A stretch of 17,187 nucleotides of DNA from an uncultured Paenibacillaceae bacterium (lineage in GTDB: Bacteria > Bacillota > Bacilli > Paenibacillales > DA-C8): NCBI GenBank assembly GCA_937957685.1, contig CALGAO010000021.1:1-17187 (forward strand), given 5' to 3'. The notes under the pieces were generated by a model that saw nothing but the letters and a program-made list of their open reading frames with translations, ran no database searches and was not told the origin of the DNA. The position numbers and the translations under genes were made by a program. Positions 1 to 5,794 of this stretch are shown piece by piece (positions within the stretch are counted from its first letter, which is position 1; each line of letters opens with the position of its first letter).

Positions 1-473
1 TAGAAGCCCAGCATGCTCGTGCCGGCAAAATCGAAGCTGCGATCCGTCCAGTCATGGGAGCTTCGGCCATTCGGGAAAACGACGATCAGCGGTTCGATCT
101 CCCCTTCCGCGATCAGATGGTCGAGGATATGGCAGATGAGCGGCTGTCCATCCGGCGCAGGATTGCCCTGCAACCATTCGCCATGATCACCGCCGACGCC
201 ATGCAGCAGGTACAGGACATTGTACCTCCTCGTCTGATCCTCCGGATCATAGCCCGCCGGGAGATAGATATGGCAGCGCTTGGTGATCCGCTCTCCCCTG
301 ACGATCTTGCGTCCCGCTTCCGCCTCGTCAATCGTCCGGCCCGCCACCAGTTGACGCGACGAGTCGATATAATGGCCGACCGGGTACGCTATCTCGATCC
401 ATCGCCCGCGCTGATCCTCGGGCGCCGCCAGTTTGTAGTGTTCCGGCACATGTTTGACCGTGAGCTGTTTCAG
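1..473 (-). CDS. Carbohydrate esterase, CE1/esterase-D type, N-terminal part (runs off the left edge)
   Basis: Reading leftward from 473 gives about 157 residues with no stop. The segment YNVLYLLHGVGG, followed by HILDHLIAEGEIEPLIVVFPNG, is the early alpha/beta-hydrolase core of the esterase-D/feruloyl-esterase family (PF00756), in which HGxGG helps form the oxyanion hole. The nucleophile serine (GxSxGG), the Asp and the His would lie beyond base 1. No signal peptide is seen, so it is probably cytoplasmic. Start choice: AGGAGG lies 8 bases before a CTG at 473-471 in the right frame. The nearby ATG (478-476) reads Met-Pro-stop. A TTG further upstream (539-537) is also in frame, but it sits about where the predicted promoter would start transcription. 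The family often removes acetyl or feruloyl groups from plant polysaccharides. The substrate is unknown here. Confidence 0.8.
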   Translation of the reverse strand, partial: MKQLTVKHVPEHYKLAAPEDQRGRWIEIAYPVGHYIDSSRQLVAGRTIDEAEAGRKIVRGERITKRCHIYLPAGYDPEDQTRRYNVLYLLHGVGGDHGEWLQGNPAPDGQPLICHILDHLIAEGEIEPLIVVFPNGRSSHDWTDRSFDFAGTSMLGF

Positions 474-551
474 GGCATGTTCCTCCTTCCTGACAGGATG
501 CGTTCCGCTGATGACGCAGCCTGTCCCGATCCTTTTTTTCAAATTACTCCC

Positions 552-581
552 ATATTAAGGATCAACCCGCGTTTCCGTCAA
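552..581 (-). promoter_or_regulatory. Probable promoter of the esterase gene
   Basis: On the minus strand TTGACG (581-576) is followed after 18 bases by TAATAT (557-552). It lies about 80 bases upstream of the CTG start at 473 and fits a sigma-A-type promoter (5/6 and 4/6 matches). Transcription would begin near 545, which argues against the in-frame TTG at 539 as the start codon. Confidence 0.45.
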
Positions 582-658
582 CCCGGGAGTGTAAAGTTTT
601 TCGGTTGAAGTTCGGTTGATGCTGTCTGATGGGATGCATTTTCTTTTTCCTACTGATT

Positions 659-667
659 TGATATATT
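659..667 (+). promoter_or_regulatory. Extended -10 promoter of the XRE regulator gene
   Basis: TGATATATT (659-667) is an extended -10 element: TG, one base, then TATATT. No good -35 box is seen 17 bases upstream, as is common for extended -10 promoters. The start point would fall near 674, inside the first operator-like dyad. Confidence 0.4.
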
Positions 668-699
668 AGGTAGTAACTAAAAATTTAGGCGTTGCCTAA
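666..699. promoter_or_regulatory. Two tandem 15-bp operator-like dyads (likely XRE autorepression sites)
   Basis: TTAGGTAGTAACTAA (666-680) is an imperfect palindrome. TTAGGCGTTGCCTAA (685-699) has perfect 6-bp arms around GTT. Both share the outer TTAGG and CTAA sequences, and their centres lie 19 bp apart, near two helical turns. They overlap the end of the -10 box and the predicted start point, the usual place for a small HTH autorepressor to bind. That the neighbouring regulator binds here is an inference. Confidence 0.5.
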
Positions 700-722
700 T
701 TCCGAATCAAAGGGTGATCCTC

Positions 723-962
723 ATGTTGATATGGAGGTTGAGACAGGTGATGGCGGCGAGAGGCATATGGACCGGAGCGGAGCTCGCGCGCCTGCTCAAG
801 GAAAAAGCCGGTTATGAGCTGTCCGCGCCTTCGATCAGCGCGCTGCTGAGAGGACAGCCCAAGCAGATGAAAGCCGCGACCCTGGATGCGCTGTGCACCG
901 CTCTCGATTGCACGCCTGGCGACCTGTGGGTCTATACGCCAAAGCAGATCAAGGGCGCGTAA
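723..962 (+). CDS. Small XRE/Cro-C1-family transcriptional regulator
   Basis: The 79-residue protein is essentially one Cro/C1-type helix-turn-helix domain (HTH_26-like). The motif spans about residues 17-50: GAELARLLKEKAGYELSAPS, then a recognition-helix-like ISALLRGQ. After it comes a family-typical TLDALCTALDCTPGDLW, and the protein ends shortly afterwards. I chose ATG 723 because AAAGGG (709-714) is well spaced for it; an in-frame GTG at 714 overlaps that site. No sensor or catalytic domain is present, so any signal must act directly or through a partner. The gene lies 57 bases upstream of the peptide deformylase gene on the same strand and may be co-transcribed with it. Tandem dyads over its promoter suggest autoregulation. 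Confidence 0.85.
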   Translation: MLIWRLRQVMAARGIWTGAELARLLKEKAGYELSAPSISALLRGQPKQMKAATLDALCTALDCTPGDLWVYTPKQIKGA

Positions 963-1019
963 CCCAAGTCGCCATTAGCGCAACCATTAATGCAACCATG
1001 ACAGGAAGGAGATGTGAAG

Positions 1020-1547
1020 ATGACGGAGAGAACCATTCTGCCTTTTGGCGACCCTGCGCTCAGGAAGCAGGCCAAACCGGTCACCGAGATCACGCCGAGG
1101 ATCCTGAAGATCCTGGATGACATGGTGGACACGCTGTACGCCGCCGAAGGGAGAGCCGGATTGGCCGCACCGCAGATCGGCATATTGCGGCGCCTTGTCG
1201 TGATGGACTGCGGAGAGGGGCTGATCGAGCTGATTAATCCGGAGATCCTGGCAAGCGACGGCGAACAGATCGGTCCGGAGGCTTGCCTGTCTTTCCCGGG
1301 TTATACGGGCATCGTCAAACGAGCCAGCTACGTCAAGATCAGAAGTCTGAATCGCGCCGGCGAATCCTTCATTCTGGAAGGTCATGACGATCTGGCGCGC
1401 TGCATACAGCATGAGATCGATCATCTGGACGGCATTCTGTTCGTGGACCGCATCCAGGGCGATGAGCTCTATTACAACAAGACCGGGCAGAAGGTCAACC
1501 TTCTGGAAGTGATACGCCTGACCAATCGGCATATCGCCAGATGCTGA
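1020..1547 (+). CDS. def: Peptide deformylase
   Basis: It removes the formyl group from the N-terminal methionine of new proteins in the cytoplasm. All three family motifs are visible in the 175-residue product: GLAAPQIG (47-54), EACLS (87-91, Cys89 as metal ligand, with Ala for the more usual Gly in EGCLS) and HEIDH (131-135, two His ligands and the catalytic Glu). Length is normal for the bacterial family. ATG 1020 is preferred because AAGGAG (1006-1011) lies 8 bases upstream; the GTG at 1014 would leave a gap of only 2. The gene follows the small XRE regulator and precedes a HAD phosphatase on the same strand. The surroundings differ from the usual def-fmt arrangement, so this may be a second copy in the genome (inference). 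Confidence 0.92.
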   Translation: MTERTILPFGDPALRKQAKPVTEITPRILKILDDMVDTLYAAEGRAGLAAPQIGILRRLVVMDCGEGLIELINPEILASDGEQIGPEACLSFPGYTGIVKRASYVKIRSLNRAGESFILEGHDDLARCIQHEIDHLDGILFVDRIQGDELYYNKTGQKVNLLEVIRLTNRHIARC

Positions 1548-1633
1548 AGCCATGCGCCCAAGCATGCGTTCGTGCCGCCAGCACTGGTAAAATAGTAACA
1601 GCATATCACAGACGATCAGAAAGAGTGAGAGCA

Positions 1634-2407
1634 TTGAGATTCATCTTTGATCTGGACGGCACGATCGTATTTGGCGGGCAACCGATATCGGACATCATTC
1701 GGGATGCGCTGCTGGAGCTGGAGGCGTGCGGGCATGAGATCCTCTTCGCATCCGCGAGGCCGGTGCGGGACATGCTGCCCGTGATCCCCGAGAGCTTGCA
1801 TCATTGCACGATGATAGGCGGCAACGGTACGCTGATCGGCAATGATGGACATGTTGCGGCCCCCCGGCTGTTTCCCGACGGGCTGCTGGAGGAGTTGCTC
1901 CGCCTGATCGAAGCTCGCCGCACTCCTTATCTCATCGACGGGGTATGGGATTATGTGTATACGGGGCCGGACGACCACCCGATCCTGCGGAATCTGGACA
2001 TCGCGCGACTGGCCCGAAACGTCAGCCTGAACGAACTGAGCCCGGTGGTGAAAGTGCTGCTCCTGCCTGACTCTCCGGACGAGGCGGACCTCTGGATGGA
2101 TGACTTGTCGCGATACGATGTGAACGTCATCCGGCATCACAGCGAGCGGATCATCGATATCTGCCCCGGCGGGATCAGCAAATGGAGCGCGCTGCAGTCC
2201 CTGGGCGTCGAGGAGCGGTCCTTCGTCGCCTTCGGCAACGACGCCAACGATCTGGCGATGCTGCATCATGCCCGCTACGCGTTGAGGGTCGGAGAGTATG
2301 AACCCCTAGCCGCGTGCGCCCATGAGACGATCTGCCTGGGCGAAGGCTGCGAAGAGCGCATCGCCGGACGAATCGTCGCCCTGGCGCAGCAGTTTCGCCA
2401 GGGATGA
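1634..2407 (+). CDS. Cof-type HAD-superfamily hydrolase (sugar-phosphate or FMN phosphatase-like)
   Basis: The product of about 257 residues carries the HAD motifs in order: FDLDGT near the N-terminus (nucleophile Asp6 and Asp8), ILFASARP (motif II Ser region), a Lys in GGISKWSAL, and GNDANDLAML (motif IV acids). The insert between motifs II and III is the C2-type cap of the Cof family. Members dephosphorylate small phosphorylated metabolites; the substrate cannot be read from the sequence. Start is uncertain. TTG 1634 places MRFIFDLDGT right at the N-terminus, as in the family, with AAAGAG about 8 bases upstream; GTG 1625 is the alternative. An in-frame ATG at 1541 overlaps the end of def but would add an unlikely 31-residue leader. 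The gap from def is 86 bases. Confidence 0.82.
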   Translation: MRFIFDLDGTIVFGGQPISDIIRDALLELEACGHEILFASARPVRDMLPVIPESLHHCTMIGGNGTLIGNDGHVAAPRLFPDGLLEELLRLIEARRTPYLIDGVWDYVYTGPDDHPILRNLDIARLARNVSLNELSPVVKVLLLPDSPDEADLWMDDLSRYDVNVIRHHSERIIDICPGGISKWSALQSLGVEERSFVAFGNDANDLAMLHHARYALRVGEYEPLAACAHETICLGEGCEERIAGRIVALAQQFRQG

Positions 2408-2665
2408 GCGCGGGAGATCAGGCTTCCACCGCTATCCTCGCAAGCAATAAGTGAGTGAAACACAGCCAACTATTTAACTTCTTTCGTCTATACGATGTCA
2501 GAGGGAGCTGTCCCATCTGGTTCAGCATGGCGAAAAGGTCATCGTGAGCAGACACCGAAGTCGCTGCATCCCTGCTTATAAGGACGTGACACCTGCGAAA
2601 ACGCATCTTCCGCAGAACAATGGCTGTCCGTCAAGTAGACTCGCTCCGGGGGACGCCAAGGCAAA

Positions 2666-2806
2666 GGGGCTGTCCGAAAAGAGAAATCTCAGCCCGACCA
2701 CTGAAAAAGTCAAAACCCAAGAAGGCCGTAAGATTAGCCATTCCTGGGTTCTTGGGTTTTGAATTTCGCTCCATTTGAATCTCAAATGGACTTTTTGGAC
2801 AGCCCC
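2666..2806. mobile_element. 141-bp MITE-like element with GGGGCTGTCC terminal inverted repeats
   Basis: The left end GGGGCTGTCCGAAAAG (2666-2681) and the inverted right end (2791-2806) match at 15 of 16 positions. Inside are a perfect 14-bp inverted repeat (TCAAAACCCAAGAA at 2710-2723 against 2749-2762) and a 9-bp stem with 3-base loop (2770-2790, TCCATTTGA arms). No transposase is encoded. Ends of this kind occur on insertion sequences of Firmicutes, so it may be a non-autonomous derivative; the parent family is not assigned. No clear target-site duplication is visible (flanks gcaaa and agaca). Confidence 0.6.
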
Positions 2807-2838
2807 AGACAGAGTCGGTCCAAGGCGATCGCGGCAGC

Positions 2839-2940
2839 GTGAGAGCAGAAAAAATCGTGTCTCAGGCGGTTCGAGGCGGACGAAGCCATGTGAGAGAAGA
2901 AAAAATCTTCTCTCACACAGTCCGAGTCGAACGAAGCAGG
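2839..2940. repeat. Two tandem copies of a 51-bp repeat
   Basis: Copy 1 (2839-2889) and copy 2 (2890-2940) share GTGAGAG, AGAAAAAATC, TCTCA, a TCGA-rich block and GACGAAGC/AACGAAGC in the same order and spacing. 2807-2838 looks like the tail of an earlier copy. Copy 2 contains a perfect 12-bp inverted repeat, TGTGAGAGAAGA (2889-2900) and TCTTCTCTCACA (2906-2917), around AAAAA. On the minus strand the period equals 17 codons and reads as repeated RFFLLS-type segments, which looks non-genic. Confidence 0.7.
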
Positions 2941-2969
2941 AAGACATGCGCAAGATGCAGAAGAGGCTG

Positions 2970-3006
2970 CCGGGATCAGGTCAGGATGATCACTGACTGA
3001 TCCCGG
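2970..3006. repeat. Long hairpin (14 bp with one bulge)
   Basis: CCGGGATCAG (2970-2979) pairs perfectly with CTGATCCCGG (2997-3006), and the stem continues inward as TCAG/CTGA past a single bulged G. The right arm overlaps a GGACAGCCCC end (3005-3014). No T-tract follows on either strand, so a terminator role is unlikely; it looks like part of the repeat cluster. Confidence 0.6.
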
Positions 3007-3043
3007 ACAGCCCCATTCCTTTCAGGGCTGACCAGACAGCCCC
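3005..3043. repeat. Two further GACAGCCCC element ends
   Basis: GGACAGCCCC (3005-3014) and AGACAGCCCC (3034-3043) repeat the right terminus of the MITE-like element at 2797-2806 in the same orientation. They look like remnants of related or nested elements. Confidence 0.45.
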
Positions 3044-3070
3044 GCCGTTATGCCTCCATATTCAACCGCT

Positions 3071-3241
3071 ATCTCTCGCACACATTGGTCTTTCTCGCAT
3101 GTTTGTCTTTCACACGCACTAGTCTATCGCAGGCACCGTGACTCTCATATGCGCTTGTCTCTCACACGTGCTTGCCTCTCATACGTGCTTGCCTCTCATA
3201 CGTGCTTGTCATTCGCGCGCTTTTCTCTCTACACGCTGCCC
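3071..3241. repeat. 17-bp minisatellite, about 10 degenerate units
   Basis: Units begin at 3071, 3088, 3105, 3122 (18 bp), 3140, 3157, 3174, 3191, 3208 and 3225, with consensus GTCTCTCACACGTGCTT. The units at 3174 and 3191 are identical and the outer ones have diverged. The last unit covers the stop codon and final residues of the kinase gene (stop at 3231-3229). There are no spacers, so it is not a CRISPR array. Confidence 0.8.
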
Positions 3242-4728
3242 TCTGCGCCTCTCAACCCTTTATATCTCACAAACTCCGCCTGCCACATCTCGATGTCCTG
3301 CGGCTCGTAGACAGCGACCTCGAACGAATCCCGGACGATCCGCCGCGCCTCCTGAAGATCCGCCACCTCACCCAGATGCATCAGCTGCACCAGCGCATTG
3401 CCGAGGGCGCTCGCTTCCACCGGACCGGCCAGCACCTGCTTGCCCAGCGCGTTCGCCGTAAACTGGCAGAGCAGCGTATTCCGGATGCCGCCGCCCACCA
3501 TATGCAAGGCCGCAAACTGCTGTCCGGTCAGCCTCTCCGTCTGCTCGAACACGTCCCGATACTTCAGGGCGAGGCTTTCCAGGATGCAGCGCACCAGCTC
3601 TCCGCGCGAGCCCGGTTCAGGCTGACCGGTCTCACGGCAGAACGAACGAATCTTCTCAGCCATCTCGCCCGGCGAGTAGAAGCGCAGATCCTCCGGATCG
3701 ATCAAGCTGCGGAAAGGCCGGACATCCCGCGCCTCGGCGATCAGTTGCTCATAGGAAGCCTCTTCCCCCGCCTGCTTCCATTCGCGTCGGCATTCCTCCA
3801 GCAGCCACATGCCCATGATGTTTTTCAGCAGCTGATACTTCCCGCCAACTCCGCCTTCATTGGAGAAATTCTGCTCCAACGCCTCACGGCTGACGATCGC
3901 CTCATCCAGCTCGGTGCCGAACAGGGACCAGGTGCCGCTGACCAGATAGCAGAACGGCCCGTCAGATGCCGGTACGGCCACCACCGCCGACTCCGTATCA
4001 TGGGTGCCGACGGCAACCGCCTGGATCGCCGGGATCCCGAGCTCCTCGCAGATATCCGGACGGAGCGTTCCGACCCATGTGCCCGGCTGCATCGGATCGA
4101 CGAACAGGCGCTCCGGGATGCGAAGCTGATCCATCAGCGCATGATTCCACTCTCGCGTCACCGGATGGAGCAATCCCGAAGTCGATGCGATGGTAAACTC
4201 GCAGCTGATGACCCCGGTCAGCATATAGGTCAACAGATCCGGCATGAACAGGAGCGTCTCCGCCGCATCCAGCTTCGGGGATGACGCTTTCCGCATCGCC
4301 ACCAGTTGATACACCGTGTTAAAGGGCATGAACTGCAAGCCGCTCTGCGCATACAGCGCCTCCGCGCCGATCAGCCTGTTCAATTCCCCGATCAGGCCCT
4401 CTGTCTGAGAATCGCGGTAGCTGTAAGGGATGCCGATCAGCTCGCCATTGCGGTCGAGCAGGCCGAAGTCCACCCCCCAGGTGTCGATGCCGAACGATCG
4501 GGGTTGATGACCGCCCTGGAATGCACGCTTCAAACCCGTCTTCAATTGGGTAAAGAGCCCCAGGATATCCCAGTGAAGATGGTTGCCCAACCGGATCTGT
4601 TCATTGGGAAAACGATGGATCTCCTCCAGCTCCAGCAGCTTCCGTCCGTCCTCTACCTTCAGCATGCCGATCATCGCACGGCCGCTACCCGCACCAAGAT
4701 CAAATGCCAGAACTTCAGTTTGAGTCAC
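3229..4728 (-). CDS. rhaB: FGGY-family sugar kinase, rhamnulokinase type
   Basis: It is expected to phosphorylate a deoxy-ketose such as L-rhamnulose at C1 with ATP. The 499-residue length fits RhaB. N-terminal FGGY domain: FDLGAGSGR (9-17, phosphate-binding loop) and IDTWGVDFGLL. C-terminal domain: GTHDTESAV, SGTWSLFGTE, a long NEGGVGGKYQLLKN segment and MVGGGIRNTLLCQFTANALG. The DLGAxSGR form is typical of rhamnulokinases rather than xylulo- or glycerol kinases. GTG 4728 is chosen because AGGAGG lies 6 bases upstream and the product begins just before the first beta strand; longer frames run into repeats. It is the last gene of the minus-strand operon and directly follows the aldolase gene. 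Specificity for rhamnulose over another 6-deoxy-ketulose is inferred. Its 3' end lies in a 17-bp minisatellite and its upstream spacer in a 12-bp one. Confidence 0.88.
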   Translation of the reverse strand: MTQTEVLAFDLGAGSGRAMIGMLKVEDGRKLLELEEIHRFPNEQIRLGNHLHWDILGLFTQLKTGLKRAFQGGHQPRSFGIDTWGVDFGLLDRNGELIGIPYSYRDSQTEGLIGELNRLIGAEALYAQSGLQFMPFNTVYQLVAMRKASSPKLDAAETLLFMPDLLTYMLTGVISCEFTIASTSGLLHPVTREWNHALMDQLRIPERLFVDPMQPGTWVGTLRPDICEELGIPAIQAVAVGTHDTESAVVAVPASDGPFCYLVSGTWSLFGTELDEAIVSREALEQNFSNEGGVGGKYQLLKNIMGMWLLEECRREWKQAGEEASYEQLIAEARDVRPFRSLIDPEDLRFYSPGEMAEKIRSFCRETGQPEPGSRGELVRCILESLALKYRDVFEQTERLTGQQFAALHMVGGGIRNTLLCQFTANALGKQVLAGPVEASALGNALVQLMHLGEVADLQEARRIVRDSFEVAVYEPQDIEMWQAEFVRYKGLRGAEGSV

Positions 4729-4764
4729 AGTCCCCCTCCTCTCACCTTGTGGGTGCAAACCTCC

Positions 4765-4983
4765 ATAGTCACCGGTGAAGCATCGATTGATCCGTCCATG
4801 CAATCACCTGTTGAGTCTCCAATTGAACCATCGGTTGGGTGACCTTTGGATTCCCGATTCATACCTCTTGAGCCTTCCATTGAGTCACCGGTCCGGTCGC
4901 CATTTGGGTCACCGCTGGAACCATCGAATGAGTCATCAGCATGGAGGGATTCACCGATGCCATCACCTATGGAGCCACCGATT
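4765..4983. repeat. 12-bp degenerate minisatellite between aldolase and kinase genes
   Basis: The spacer resolves into about 18 units of a 12-bp repeat with consensus near GAGTCACCGATT, for example GAGTCTCCAATT (4813), GAACCATCGGTT (4825), GAGTCACCGGTC (4882), GGGTCACCGCTG (4906) and GAGCCACCGATT (4972). Phase is lost twice, by a 9-bp unit at 4861 and a 6-bp unit at 4942. In the transcript the repeat reads AATCGGTGACTC, so it presents many GGTGA runs. It fills most of the 296-bp gap inside the operon. Confidence 0.75.
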
Positions 4984-5024
4984 GCCTTGCCAGGCCCTGT
5001 CGATGCAGGGTCATCACTCCCTGA

Positions 5025-5684
5025 TCACTGCATCTGTTGCAGCAGCTTGACGCGGTAAGCCTCGCTCTCCAGCGAGGCGATCTCCTGGAATTCCTCCTCG
5101 GTGAGCACCTTCGGCTCGCGAATCGAGCGGGCGATCAGCCAGATCTTCGCGCTCTCCTCGACGATCTCCGTCCGGTAGTACGCCTCGCGCAAGTTCCGCC
5201 CCGTCGTGACCAGACCGTGATTGACGAGCAGGATCGTGCTCGCTTCCCTGGCATGCGCCTTGACCGCATTCGCCAACCGATCCGTCGTCGGGACCACATA
5301 AGGCACGAACGCCGTCTTGCCCGTCAGCGCCGCCTGGTCCGGGAACATGACCGGAAGCTGATCCGCTACGAGCGTCAGGGCGATGCAATACGGCGGATGC
5401 GTATGCACGACCGCCTTCACTTCAGGATTCTCCCGGTAGATATAGAGATGCATCAGCACCTCGGAGGAAGGCCTAAGTCCGTTATCCGTAATCTTGCCGG
5501 TGGCGATGTCGACCTCCACCCACTGCTCCTCGCGGATCTCGTCCAGCGCCATGCCGCTCGGCGACAGATACATCTTGCCGTCATGGGTCGCGCTGATGTT
5601 GCCTCCGGGACCCACCACCAGATGCTGCTGCACGATCTTCTTCGCATATTCGCATAATTGCTCACGTATGTGCTTGCTGCTCAT
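5025..5684 (-). CDS. Class II aldolase (L-fuculose/L-rhamnulose-1-phosphate aldolase type)
   Basis: It is expected to split a 6-deoxyketose 1-phosphate into dihydroxyacetone phosphate and L-lactaldehyde. The 219-residue product has the aldolase/adducin motifs: GPGGNIS (25-31), SPSGM (41-45), RPSSE (71-75), HTHPPY (94-99) and VNHG (154-157). The zinc set known from E. coli FucA (Glu73, His92, His94, His155) is matched here by Glu75, His94, His96 and His156. Length is close to FucA (about 215) and well below E. coli RhaD (about 274). Start: GGGAGG lies 7 bases before ATG 5684; an in-frame ATG 6 bases upstream is too close to that site. It precedes the RhaB-type kinase, which fits a shared deoxyketose pathway. 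Whether the substrate is rhamnulose- or fuculose-1-phosphate cannot be told from sequence. Confidence 0.87.
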   Translation of the reverse strand: MSSKHIREQLCEYAKKIVQQHLVVGPGGNISATHDGKMYLSPSGMALDEIREEQWVEVDIATGKITDNGLRPSSEVLMHLYIYRENPEVKAVVHTHPPYCIALTLVADQLPVMFPDQAALTGKTAFVPYVVPTTDRLANAVKAHAREASTILLVNHGLVTTGRNLREAYYRTEIVEESAKIWLIARSIREPKVLTEEEFQEIASLESEAYRVKLLQQMQ

Positions 5685-5730
5685 GTCCATTCCTCCCGTA
5701 TGCTTTATGCCCGATTCGTTGCAGACGACA

Positions 5731-5757
5731 AGGAGGGGATTCACCCGATCCCCTCCT
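5731..5757 (-). other. Intra-operon hairpin upstream of the aldolase gene
   Basis: AGGAGGGGAT (5731-5740) and ATCCCCTCCT (5748-5757) form a perfect 10-bp stem with a 7-base loop between the creatinase-like and aldolase genes. There is no T-tract in the transcript direction (the downstream sequence reads TGTCGTCTGC), so RNA processing or stability is more likely than termination. The stem carries an AGGAGG sequence but lies too far from the aldolase start to be its ribosome binding site. Confidence 0.55.
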
Positions 5758-5794
5758 GCGAACACCATCCGAATCACTCATCCGATCTCACGGA

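Larger units (their letters stand above)
2408..3228. other. 820-bp gene-free region between convergent genes, rich in repeats
   Basis: I see no credible gene here. Contents from left to right: a TIR-like GGAGCTGTCC near 2504; a 141-bp MITE-like element (2666-2806); a 51-bp tandem repeat (2839-2940); a long hairpin (2970-3006); two more GACAGCCCC ends (3005-3014 and 3034-3043); and a 17-bp minisatellite (3071-3241). Open frames across it translate mainly to repeat-derived, low-complexity peptides. No hairpin with a T-tract is obvious for either flanking gene. Confidence 0.7.

Noticed and set aside
54..608. Plus-strand open frame opposite the esterase
   Set aside because: The minus strand encodes a recognisable esterase core with a promoter and AGGAGG site; the plus frame has no domain.
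2576..2953. Minus-strand frame with 17-residue RFFLLS-type repeats
   Set aside because: It arises from the 51-bp tandem repeat (a multiple of three) and runs through the MITE-like element; no ribosome binding site or conserved domain.
3071..3241. Possible CRISPR array
   Set aside because: Repeats are 17 bp, directly adjoining and degenerate, with no spacers and no cas genes nearby.
3172..4284. Plus-strand open frame opposite the kinase gene
   Set aside because: Antisense of the clear FGGY kinase; its start lies in the 17-bp minisatellite and its product has no known motif.
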